NCBI GenBank assembly: GCA_964538065.1
Contig: CAZIDG010000013.1
Coordinates: forward strand, 4,133 to 68,132
Source of the DNA: G963664225 sp964538065
GTDB lineage: Bacteria; Verrucomicrobiota; Verrucomicrobiia; Limisphaerales; UBA1319
DNA length: 64,000 nucleotides
Direction of reading: 5' to 3'
The notes under the pieces are model-generated. The model saw nothing but the letters and a program-made list of their open reading frames with translations. It ran no database searches and was not told the origin of the DNA. This document shows, piece after piece, positions 16,478 through 23,817 of the stretch. The position numbers and the translations under genes are program-made. The stretch's first letter is position 1. Every line of letters begins with the position of its first letter.

Positions 16478-18019
16478 ATGACAGAACAAATTGTCATTTT
16501 GGATTTTGGATCGCAATACACGCAGGTCATTGCGCGTCGCATTCGCGAATGCAGCGTTTATTGCGTCATCATGCCCTTCAATACGCCGGCATCCGAACTG
16601 GCGCAGTTGCGTCCACAGGGGATCATCCTCTCGGGTGGTCCGGCCAGCGTGTATTCAGACAGGGCGCCCCTGCCTGATCCGGCCATCTTCGATTTGGGGG
16701 TGCCCATGCTGGGCATCTGCTTCGGGCTGCAGCTGGTCGCCCAGTTCATGGGCGGCAAGGTCGAGCGCGGCGATAAACGCGAATATGGAAAGGGCACCCT
16801 GAGTGTCAAGGATCGCGGCTGTCACTTGTTCCGGAAGCTGCCCGCCTCGCTCCAGGTGTGGAACTCCCATGGCGATAAGCTGACCCGGCTGCCCAAGGGG
16901 TTCAAGTCGGTGGCCATCACCGAGAACTCCGCCTTTGCGGCCATCGAGCACAAGTCCAAGAAGATTTACGGCCTCCAGTTCCATCCCGAGGTGGTGCACA
17001 CCCCCCGGGGCAAGGAAATCATCAGCAATTTCGTCCATGGCATTTGCGGGTGCGGACGCGACTGGAACATGCGCAATTACATCGACCAGGCGGTCGAGCA
17101 GATCCGCAAACAGGTGGGCGGGGAACACGTCATTCTCGGCCTGAGCGGGGGCGTGGATTCCAGCGTGGCGGCCGCCTTGATTCACAAGGCCATCGGCGAC
17201 CAGCTGACCTGCATCTTCGTCAACAACGGCCTGCTCCGGGCTGGCGAGGAGGACGTGGTCCAGCAGGTCTTTGGCAAGAATTTCAAGATCAAGCTCCAGT
17301 ACGAGGATGCCAGCGCCCTCTTCCTGCGGAAGCTCAAGGGAGTCACCGATCCGGAACGCAAACGCAAGATCATCGGCGGCACCTTCATTGAGGTGTTTCA
17401 GGATGCCACCAAGCGGGTGGGCAAGGCCCGGTTTCTGGCCCAGGGAACCTTGTATCCGGATGTCATCGAATCGGTTCCGATCGCGGGCAATCCGGCGTCC
17501 ATGATCAAGAGCCATCATAATGTCGGCGGCCTGCCCAAGAAGATGAAGCTCAAGCTCGTTGAGCCCCTGAAGTGCCTCTTTAAGGACGAGGTGCGCCAGT
17601 TGGGAATCGAGTTGGGGCTTCCCAAGGAGATTGTCTATCGACAGCCCTTCCCGGGCCCAGGCCTGGCCGTGCGCATTCTGGGGGATGTTTCAGACAGCCG
17701 TCTGGCCATCCTGCGCAATGCCGATGCCATCGTGGTCGATGAAATGAAGAAGAGCGACATGTATTACAAAATCTGGCAGAGCTTCGCGGTCCTTCTGCCG
17801 GTGCGTAGCGTCGGGGTCATGGGGGATGAACGAACCTATGATTACACCATCGCCGTGCGTGCGGTCGAATCCCAGGACGGCATGACGGCCGATTGGGCCA
17901 AATTGCCGTATGACCTTCTTGAGCGGATATCCAACCGCATCATTAATGAGGTGAAGGGCGTCAATCGCGTGGTGCTCGACATTTCGAGCAAGCCACCGGC
18001 CACCATTGAGTGGGAATAG
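16478..18019 (+). CDS. guaA: GMP synthase (glutamine-hydrolysing)
   Basis: GuaA converts XMP to GMP using glutamine and ATP. The 513-residue length is normal. The class I glutamine amidotransferase domain (1-200) shows the nucleophile Cys81 in GICFG and the FHPEV histidine/glutamate. The ATP pyrophosphatase domain shows the P-loop GLSGGVDSSVAA. The C-terminal dimerisation domain ends in the conserved ...PPATIEWE tail. It is monocistronic, with terminators before and after. No Shine-Dalgarno sequence is close to the ATG. Confidence 0.97.
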   Translation: MTEQIVILDFGSQYTQVIARRIRECSVYCVIMPFNTPASELAQLRPQGIILSGGPASVYSDRAPLPDPAIFDLGVPMLGICFGLQLVAQFMGGKVERGDKREYGKGTLSVKDRGCHLFRKLPASLQVWNSHGDKLTRLPKGFKSVAITENSAFAAIEHKSKKIYGLQFHPEVVHTPRGKEIISNFVHGICGCGRDWNMRNYIDQAVEQIRKQVGGEHVILGLSGGVDSSVAAALIHKAIGDQLTCIFVNNGLLRAGEEDVVQQVFGKNFKIKLQYEDASALFLRKLKGVTDPERKRKIIGGTFIEVFQDATKRVGKARFLAQGTLYPDVIESVPIAGNPASMIKSHHNVGGLPKKMKLKLVEPLKCLFKDEVRQLGIELGLPKEIVYRQPFPGPGLAVRILGDVSDSRLAILRNADAIVVDEMKKSDMYYKIWQSFAVLLPVRSVGVMGDERTYDYTIAVRAVESQDGMTADWAKLPYDLLERISNRIINEVKGVNRVVLDISSKPPATIEWE

Positions 18020-18081
18020 ACGTTACCCACACGACCCAAGTCTTGAGATTCAAGACCTGAGACCACAGACCTTTTATCATG

Positions 18082-18110
18082 CGCGCGCCGGGAGACTGGC
18101 GCGCGTTTTT
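18082..18110 (+). terminator. Rho-independent terminator of guaA
   Basis: CGCGCGCC (18082-18089) pairs perfectly with GGCGCGCG (18098-18105) around an 8-base loop and is followed by five Ts. It is 62 bases past the guaA stop. Confidence 0.85.
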
Positions 18111-18283
18111 CGTCCCCTGATCGATGGGGCAGGACCCCATCGCAAGACTTCCAAGACTTTCTTAACCTGAGCGGATGGAAATAGTGAAAATAATTTGAAT
18201 GAAAACGCAGGTTTGAACGTCAAATTTATCTTTTTACTACTTGCCAGGACTTTGATTTTAGGAGAGATTCACCCCACTGACGC

Positions 18284-18319
18284 AAAAAAATCTGGCGGTC
18301 CGATTTCTCAGACCGCCAG
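18284..18319 (-). terminator. Terminator-like hairpin for leftward transcripts
   Basis: CTGGCGGTC (18292-18300) and GACCGCCAG (18311-18319) form a perfect 9-bp stem. On the minus strand the stem is followed by A and a run of seven Ts, a classic intrinsic terminator. It is about 470 bases beyond the hscB-like stop, so it ends either a long 3' tail or a separate small transcript. Confidence 0.65.
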
Positions 18320-18348
18320 CCAACCTACAGCTTGTGAAGAACGTCAGG

Positions 18349-18383
18349 CTCTAAAGCCCAACGCAGGATTTTAGAGGCTTTTT
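18349..18383 (+). terminator. Terminator-like hairpin for rightward transcripts
   Basis: CTCTAAA (18349-18355) pairs with TTTAGAG (18370-18376) around a 14-base loop, followed by GC and five Ts. guaA already has its own strong terminator at 18110, so this one would close a separate rightward transcript starting within 18111-18340. Weaker than the neighbouring hairpin. Confidence 0.45.
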
Positions 18384-18410
18384 GCTTCTACCATTGATGG
18401 CGGAAGCGGT

Positions 18411-18692
18411 ATGCGTTTTTTCAATGATCCGTATCACCGGACCATTGCGTTGTTCCCATATTCTTTTAAGCAACCCCCGTGCCAGTTATTAAGGCGATCG
18501 CGTGCCGCTCCATGCTGTATGATGATGCAAAATGTGAACTATCAGCATGATCCGTGGTTCGATTACGGCCTGTTTCGTGAGGCGGAATTGCGTGATTTGG
18601 ACCTTTTGACACGAACGCAAACGTTATCGTTCCCAAAACGTGATTCCAAGGCCCCCAAACGCGGGCGGAGGTGTCAAATCGGTGTAAGGTGA
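18411..18692 (+). CDS. Possible small hypothetical protein
   Basis: A 93-codon frame starting at an ATG preceded by a GGCGG element. The product is not recognised: the first 40 residues are basic and aromatic, with PCCMMMQN in the middle, then an acidic stretch (FREAELRDLDLLTRT) and a basic tail (RDSKAPKRGRRCQ). No membrane segment or known motif is visible. A shorter form from one of the three consecutive Met codons (about 18519) is possible. It may be chance. Confidence 0.2.
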   Translation: MRFFNDPYHRTIALFPYSFKQPPCQLLRRSRAAPCCMMMQNVNYQHDPWFDYGLFREAELRDLDLLTRTQTLSFPKRDSKAPKRGRRCQIGVR

Positions 18693-18791
18693 ATTGACTC
18701 AAAACAGGACAAACCTGGCTGGGACCTTTTAAAGTGAGAGAACTGCGATTTTTGAAAAAAACGCATGGGCGTGTGAAATTCGCGCATCGGG

Positions 18792-19412
18792 TCACCCGAT
18801 TTCCAACTGAACGGACTGCTCCTTTAACTGAGCCATCCACCGGCTTATGTAGCTCATAATGCGATAGATATGCTCGATTTTGTCCAACGGAAGAAAGGCG
18901 CGCCGGGAGGTGGATTCCTGGGGTGCCTGCGCCCACAAAGGGTTGATGGATTGCAGTTCATGCAGCAATTCCAAGCGTTTTGCGTGAATTTTTTGACTTA
19001 ACGCGTGTAATTGATCGACGAGCTCCATCCCTTGGTGGAGGTATTTGACCTTCAAAAGCGGGGAGGTCTCCTTCTGTCGGGCCTGGGTAAAGGCCTCAAT
19101 TTTGTGGCAAAGCTGACCCACTTCCATGAAGAAATCCATGGTGCCAGGGGGGATGCGCTGAACGTCCCTGGGCTTTTCTCCCGTTTCGAGCATGAGGAGA
19201 TGCAAAAGACGTTCCTTGGGATCGACCAGGCAGTTGAAGGCCCGGTTCAGTTCCGCAAATTTCTGGTTGGCCAGTTCTTTATCGGATTCGCTGGCCGTGT
19301 GAAAACGATCGGGATGAAACTCGGCTGAGAGTTGAAGGAATTTGGTTTTCAGGGCCTCTTCATTGAGCCAGGGGCCACGAGGTTCATTCAGTAAAGTAAA
19401 GTAGTCCGTCAT
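18792..19412 (-). CDS. hscB: HscB-like J-domain co-chaperone for Fe-S cluster transfer
   Basis: The 206-residue product begins with a J-domain containing the HPD motif (His33-Pro34-Asp35 in EFHPDRFH) and continues into an HscB-type C-terminal helical domain (LELLHELQ). HscB delivers IscU and its cluster to the HscA chaperone. The gene overlaps the stop of the upstream IscA-like gene by one base, forming a two-gene Fe-S operon; no hscA, iscS or iscU is present here. The stop codon lies in the loop of a perfect 6-bp inverted repeat (18786-18800). The C-terminal half is longer than in E. coli HscB. Confidence 0.85.
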   Translation of the reverse strand: MTDYFTLLNEPRGPWLNEEALKTKFLQLSAEFHPDRFHTASESDKELANQKFAELNRAFNCLVDPKERLLHLLMLETGEKPRDVQRIPPGTMDFFMEVGQLCHKIEAFTQARQKETSPLLKVKYLHQGMELVDQLHALSQKIHAKRLELLHELQSINPLWAQAPQESTSRRAFLPLDKIEHIYRIMSYISRWMAQLKEQSVQLEIG

Positions 19413-19798
19413 TAGGCGCTAAAGCTTTCCCCGCACGAGCAGGTATTGGTGGCGTTGGGGTTCTTGACCTTGAAACCGCCTCCCATCAGGGCGTCCACAA
19501 AATCCAATTCCGAACCGCTTACATACAAGGCGCTTTTAGGATCCACAACGACACGCACGCCTTTGGATTCCACAAGGAAATCGCGGTTGGCCGGTCCTTC
19601 CTGCAAATCCATCTTGTATTGAAGCCCTGAGCACCCGCCGCCCACCACCGCAATGCGCAACACACCGTGGGGCCTGCCCTGTTTTTGGAGGAGATCCAGG
19701 ATTTTCGCGGCCGCTGCATCGGTAATGCGCACCAATCGCTCGTCTCCCACACGATACGAGGGCTTGGACTGGCTGTTGTTGGCGGTGTCAGATGTCAT
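19412..19798 (-). CDS. IscA/ErpA-family iron-sulfur assembly protein
   Basis: This 128-residue HesB-like A-type carrier has the three conserved cysteines: Cys56 in GGGCSGLQY and Cys120/Cys122 in the C-terminal CSCGESF motif. It carries or transfers Fe-S clusters to target proteins. An N-terminal extension of about 22 polar residues precedes the domain. Translation is probably coupled to the HscB-like gene through the one-base TAATG overlap. It is divergent from the Gfo/Idh/MocA gene. IscA, ErpA and SufA cannot be separated by sequence alone. Confidence 0.93.
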   Translation of the reverse strand: MTSDTANNSQSKPSYRVGDERLVRITDAAAAKILDLLQKQGRPHGVLRIAVVGGGCSGLQYKMDLQEGPANRDFLVESKGVRVVVDPKSALYVSGSELDFVDALMGGGFKVKNPNATNTCSCGESFSA

Positions 19799-20148
19799 TC
19801 AAATCGTCGGAAACAAAATATGCGTGCCCGTCTGCATCGTCAATGCCGCATCCACGGATCGTTGTCTCTGGGCGCCATGCAAGCCTTTGGCCTGGACGCG
19901 GGCAAAACGCCCCAGGGAGGTCCGTTCCCGTGGTCGAAAGGGAAGGAGAGAGGGTCGCGTCTTCACGAATGACGGTCGAAATGTCAGTCCTGCCTTGCAT
20001 TGCCAGAAAGTGTCGGGTTACAAATCAGGTGTTCCACGTGTCCAACCGATTGAGTGCCCCGGAGGAGTCCGGTCAACATGATGATACAACCAAAGTTGAA
20101 TCAGAATGGGTCAATGCGACACCGATGACCCATCACGACAAGGCCAAC
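19799..20148. other. 350-base divergent intergenic region
   Basis: This lies between the IscA-like gene (leftward) and the first Gfo/Idh/MocA gene (rightward). An open frame runs through it in phase with the oxidoreductase, but its residues lack any family signal and precede the Tat signal peptide, so I treat it as untranslated. No operator or riboswitch was recognised. Confidence 0.5.
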
Positions 20149-21468
20149 ATGAACGCAACCCATGATCACCAGACCAGGTCCGCCCTATCGCGGAGGTCAT
20201 TCCTCAAAAGCGCCACCCTTGCTGCGTCTGCAGGCAGCGCCCTTGCATTGGATATCAGCCGCAATGCCTGGGCAGCCGGAAGCGACGTGATAAAGGTGGG
20301 GATGATTGGATGTGGGGGACGCAACACCGGCGCAGGCGGCCAGGTGTTAAATGCTGACAAAGGCGCCAGGCTGGTGGCCATGTGTGATGTGCTCCCTGAG
20401 AGGGTGGAGACGGCCCGGGAGACCTTGAAAAAGGCCCATCCGGACCAGGTGGATGTGCCCAAAGAACGGTGCTTTTCGGGGTTTGATGGCTACAAGAAGG
20501 TCATTGAGTGTTCGGATGTGGTGTTGATTGCCAACGGCGCCAAGTTCCATCCGTTCCATGCCATGGCCGCCATCCAGGCGGGCCGGCATGTCTTTGTCGA
20601 GAAACCCCATGGGATCGACCCCCGTGGTGTCAAACTGATGCAGGCGGCCTGCGATCTCGCCAAACAGAAGCAGTTGTGCGTGGTGTCGGGGCTCCACAGC
20701 CGCTATCACCCGGGCTACATCGAGACCGTCAAACGCATTCACGATGGCGACATTGGGGAGGTCGTGTCGATTGAGGAGAATTTCCTTCGTCCGCCGTATG
20801 TGATCGTATCGAGGGAACCCGAATTGAACGAAGTCCAGTGGCAGTGCAGCACGCAATACCACTTCACATGGATCTCGGGGGATGACGTGGTGCAATCGCT
20901 GGTGCATAACCTGGATCGGGCAAGCTGGGTGATGAGGGAGCAAGTGCCGGTGAGGTGCCATGGATTGGCCGGTCGTTCCTCCATGACCGCGCCGATCTAC
21001 GGCAATGTCTTCGACCATCATTCCGTGGTTTATGAATATGCCAATGGCGTGCGCATCTACGCGTTTTGTCGCACAACCACAGGGTGTTACAATGAATACT
21101 CAAGCCTGATCTTCGGCACCCGGGGCAAGGCCGATCTCATGGCCTGCACCATTCGCGGAGAGAAAAATTGGACCGGCAATCCCAATGCCGACGCACATCA
21201 GATCGAACAAATCAAATTCATGGAGGCAATCCGAGCCGGCAAAGTCATCAATAATGGGGACTACATGGCGCGAAGCACCATGATCGGGGTGATGGGACAG
21301 ATCTCGTGCTATACCGGCAGGGAAGTGACCTGGGAGCAGATCAACAAATCGGACTTTGCCTACCTGCCACTGCCGGAGGACTGCCACGATGACATGGAAC
21401 CGCCCACCAAGCCGGGCCCGGATGGGACGTATCCGGTTTACATTCCAGGCAAGACCGTCCTGATCTAG
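20149..21468 (+). CDS. Tat-exported Gfo/Idh/MocA family oxidoreductase 1
   Basis: The 439-residue NAD(P)-dependent oxidoreductase starts with a twin-arginine signal (SRRSFLKSATLA...), so it is folded with its cofactor and exported. The Rossmann fold begins at VIKVGMIGCGGRNTGAGG, and the family EKP motif is in FVEKPHGID, its Lys being the catalytic base. C-terminal domain features (IFGTRGKADLM) are normal. Start at 20149 is chosen for a compact Tat signal; 20125 is also possible. The ThuA-like gene follows after 52 bases. In rhizobia ThuA and ThuB, a Gfo/Idh/MocA enzyme, oxidise disaccharides at C3; the same pairing here suggests a 3-keto-sugar reaction. Confidence 0.88.
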   Translation: MNATHDHQTRSALSRRSFLKSATLAASAGSALALDISRNAWAAGSDVIKVGMIGCGGRNTGAGGQVLNADKGARLVAMCDVLPERVETARETLKKAHPDQVDVPKERCFSGFDGYKKVIECSDVVLIANGAKFHPFHAMAAIQAGRHVFVEKPHGIDPRGVKLMQAACDLAKQKQLCVVSGLHSRYHPGYIETVKRIHDGDIGEVVSIEENFLRPPYVIVSREPELNEVQWQCSTQYHFTWISGDDVVQSLVHNLDRASWVMREQVPVRCHGLAGRSSMTAPIYGNVFDHHSVVYEYANGVRIYAFCRTTTGCYNEYSSLIFGTRGKADLMACTIRGEKNWTGNPNADAHQIEQIKFMEAIRAGKVINNGDYMARSTMIGVMGQISCYTGREVTWEQINKSDFAYLPLPEDCHDDMEPPTKPGPDGTYPVYIPGKTVLI

Positions 21469-21520
21469 CCAGCATGCCCGCCAAGTCCATGCACGTGAAC
21501 ATGTTTTGAAGGAGGCAGTA

Positions 21521-22393
21521 ATGAGGACTTTTTATCCAATTGGCCGCCGGATTGTCCTGGGGCTGGGCATTTTGGCAGGTGTGGTGGGGCTCTGGCCTCT
21601 GCTGGTTGAGGGGGGCGATGGCCAGGCCGCTCAGGGAAAAAACTCTGACACCCCGTCGCTCCCGCGCAAGGAAATCGACATGACCCCACCCAGCCAGGGA
21701 ATCAGGGTGTGTTTGGTCACGGGCATGGATTATCCGGGGCATCTCTGGCGGCAAACAGCGCCCGCGCTCAAGGATATCCTGGAGAAGGACGGGCGATTGA
21801 AGGTGCAGATCATCGATCAGCCCAACGCCCTGGCATCACCAAAGTTAAAGGAGTGGGATGTTGTCATCCTGCATTTCCAAAACTGGGAGACGCCAGGGCC
21901 GGGCCCTGAGGCCCGGGAAAACCTGCGGCGATTTGTCAGTGAAGGGAAGGGACTCATGCTTACCCATTTTGCCTGCGGTGCCTGGTATGGGGAGTGGCCG
22001 GAATTCAAGAACCTTGCGGGTCGTGCCTGGTTTGGCAGCCAGGGGGGACGCCAGCATGATCCCCATGGTCCGTTTCGGGTTGAAATAGCGGACCCTGATC
22101 ATCCGATCACCCAGGGGATGCAGGCATTTGACACCACAGACGAGCTGTATACCTGTCTGGAGGGGGATGCTCCCATCCATGTGGTGGCCAGGGCGAAATC
22201 GAAGGTGGATGGCCGGTATTATCCCATGGCCTTTGTGCTCCAATATGGCAAGGGGCGGGTGTTTCATACCGTCCTGGGACATGATGTCACAGCGTTCACC
22301 AATGCGGCGGTGCCTGAGCTCATGCGGCGTGGTTGCGCCTGGAGTGCCGGGATACCACCCGTGCCCAAAAAAGAATCCGGAGCCGGGCAGTGA
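21521..22393 (+). CDS. ThuA-like protein (trehalose utilisation family), secreted
   Basis: The 290-residue product has a signal peptide or anchor (RRIVLGLGILAGVVGLWPLLV) and then a ThuA glutamine-amidotransferase-like fold: VCLVTGMDYPGHLWRQTAP, WDVVILHFQNW, GKGLMLTHFACGAW and GKGRVFHTVLGHD. The ATG at 21521 has a perfect AAGGAGG six bases upstream, which decides the start. ThuA proteins act with Gfo/Idh/MocA dehydrogenases on keto-sugars, and the preceding gene is one. The 3' end doubles as the terminator of the convergent downstream gene (see 22367-22410). Confidence 0.88.
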   Translation: MRTFYPIGRRIVLGLGILAGVVGLWPLLVEGGDGQAAQGKNSDTPSLPRKEIDMTPPSQGIRVCLVTGMDYPGHLWRQTAPALKDILEKDGRLKVQIIDQPNALASPKLKEWDVVILHFQNWETPGPGPEARENLRRFVSEGKGLMLTHFACGAWYGEWPEFKNLAGRAWFGSQGGRQHDPHGPFRVEIADPDHPITQGMQAFDTTDELYTCLEGDAPIHVVARAKSKVDGRYYPMAFVLQYGKGRVFHTVLGHDVTAFTNAAVPELMRRGCAWSAGIPPVPKKESGAGQ

Positions 22394-22410
22394 GCCCTGG
22401 CCCCGGATTC
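22367..22410 (-). terminator. Intrinsic terminator for the leftward Spy/CpxP-like gene, embedded in the thuA-like 3' end
   Basis: GAATCCGG (22373-22380) pairs with CCGGATTC (22403-22410); one mismatch further in, six more pairs form (22382-22387 with 22396-22401), leaving an 8-base loop that holds the ThuA stop codon. On the minus strand the stem is followed by six Ts (plus-strand As 22367-22372). It lies 18 bases past the stop of the leftward gene at 22428. Confidence 0.75.
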
Positions 22411-22427
22411 CATGATGGGACGGTGTG

Positions 22428-22871
22428 TTATTTGGCCGGTGGGGCGAGCAATGGACACGTGCCGTCCTGCGCGCGAGGCCCGGTTGCATTCCGCAGACCC
22501 CGCCCTGAGCCGCCGTAGCCGCCTTTACCACCTTTTCCAGAGAAACCGCCAGCGGCCCAGCAAGCGCCGCGTCCACGCCCCATCCCTGGGCCGCGGGGGA
22601 CGCCGTTGATGCACAGACCGCCCATCTTCTCCAGACGATCAAGCCGGGAAGCCTCCGCCTCGGTCAAGGTGCCGCTGGCCTTTTTGGCGCGAAGCTCAGC
22701 CACGTACTCCTGCATGACCTGGCGCCGTGCGGACCATTCCTCCGCGCTCAATTGCCTGCCCTGGCGGGCCATGGGAGGCTGGGGTTGATTGGTATTCTGC
22801 CCATACACCGGGGTCAGCATGGCCACGGTCATCAGGGATGCCATCAGTGTTACTAAAAGCTTTTGATTCAT
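22428..22871 (-). CDS. Small secreted Spy/CpxP-like, glycine-rich protein
   Basis: From the Met at 22871 (GAGG ribosome site upstream) the product is 147 residues. It has a signal peptide (KLLVTLMASLMTVAMLTPVYG), a charged helical middle (LSAEEWSARRQVMQEYVAELRAKK... then LTEAEASRLDRLEKM) and a Gly-rich tail with GGKGGYGGSGRG and three cysteines. The helical part resembles the length and composition of Spy/CpxP periplasmic sensors, without a clear LTxxQ motif. The gene is divergent from the response-regulator/kinase pair, as cpxP is from cpxRA, which supports a role as its target or sensor. Similarity is weak; context carries the call. Confidence 0.55.
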   Translation of the reverse strand: MNQKLLVTLMASLMTVAMLTPVYGQNTNQPQPPMARQGRQLSAEEWSARRQVMQEYVAELRAKKASGTLTEAEASRLDRLEKMGGLCINGVPRGPGMGRGRGACWAAGGFSGKGGKGGYGGSGRGLRNATGPRAQDGTCPLLAPPAK

Positions 22872-23082
22872 ACGTTTTTCCTCAGTTTGTTGTTCTTTAA
22901 GCCGCCCGTTGAGCCAGGCGCCCCGCGCGGCGGCCATCTCGATCTACACCATAAATAGACTCCCCCAGTGTTAAGCTTCCGTGTGGATGAAGGGGGAAAA
23001 TTGTAAAGGAATGGTAAAAGTTGGCGCAGGGCGGCCCCAATCAGGTATGATGGGGATCAGAAAGACGTTGATCCGTAATCAC

Positions 23083-23817
23083 ATGACCCCGACTGGACAG
23101 GACCGTGAAGATAGGCCCCGGGTGCTGATCATCGATGATGATCGCAAGCTCTGCCGCTTGATCAAAGAGTATCTGGAACCGATGGGCTATGCCATCGTGC
23201 CGTCTCACACGGGGCCCGAGGGGTTGGCTCTCGCGACGTCCGAGCCCTGGCAGGCGGTGATCCTCGATGTCATGCTGCCTGGCATGGACGGCTTTGAGGT
23301 GCTGCGTCAACTGCGTCAAAAGTCCAGGGTGCCCGTCCTCATGCTCACCGCCCGTGGCGAGGAACCCGACCGGATTGTGGGCCTGGAAATGGGGGCTGAT
23401 GATTATTTGCCCAAGACCTTTTCATCCCGTGAATTGCTGGCTCGCCTGCGAGCCGTCATCCGCCGCTCGTCCCAATCCGCCGAGGAGAAGCCCGAGGCGG
23501 CCGAAGTCGTGGTCGGCGACCTGCGCATCAACACGGGGGCGCGGGTGGCGGTGATGCATGACCAACCGCTGATCCTGACGCCGGTGGAGTTTGACCTGCT
23601 GCTCTCGCTGGCGAAGGCGCGGGGCAGGGTCAAGACCCGCGAGCAGTTGCTTGAGGAGATACGGGAGCGCAACTACGAGGTGTTCGATCGTTCGATCGAT
23701 GTTCACATATCGGCGTTGCGCAGGAAGCTGGGAGACGACCCCAGGACGCCCCAGTTCATCAAGACGGTGCGTGCGGTGGGGTACAGGATGGTCATTCCCG
23801 GACAGGAGGATTTCTAG
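23083..23817 (+). CDS. OmpR/CpxR-family response regulator
   Basis: The 244-residue protein has a receiver domain (RVLIIDDD acidic pocket, phosphorylated Asp62 in ILDVMLPGMDG, Lys111 in ADDYLPK) and a C-terminal winged-helix DNA-binding domain (LTPVEFDLL, RSIDVHISALRRKLGDD, IKTVRAVGYR). The Thr112 after the conserved Lys replaces the usual Pro. Start at 23083 gives the standard N-terminus; the frame is open to 22981. The kinase gene begins immediately after the stop, so they form an operon. Best match by feel is CpxR, the envelope-stress regulator; PhoB is less likely. Confidence 0.92.
   Translation: MTPTGQDREDRPRVLIIDDDRKLCRLIKEYLEPMGYAIVPSHTGPEGLALATSEPWQAVILDVMLPGMDGFEVLRQLRQKSRVPVLMLTARGEEPDRIVGLEMGADDYLPKTFSSRELLARLRAVIRRSSQSAEEKPEAAEVVVGDLRINTGARVAVMHDQPLILTPVEFDLLLSLAKARGRVKTREQLLEEIRERNYEVFDRSIDVHISALRRKLGDDPRTPQFIKTVRAVGYRMVIPGQEDF

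Larger units (their letters stand above)
18111..18791. other. About 680 bases of intergenic DNA with paired hairpins
   Basis: Between guaA and the hscB-like gene I find two terminator-like hairpins facing away from each other (listed separately), near-repeats such as AACGCAGG (about 18205 and 18361) and GAACGTCA (about 18216 and 18340), and one weak small reading frame. A small RNA is possible on either strand, but I recognise no known RNA family and no tRNA. Confidence 0.5.
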
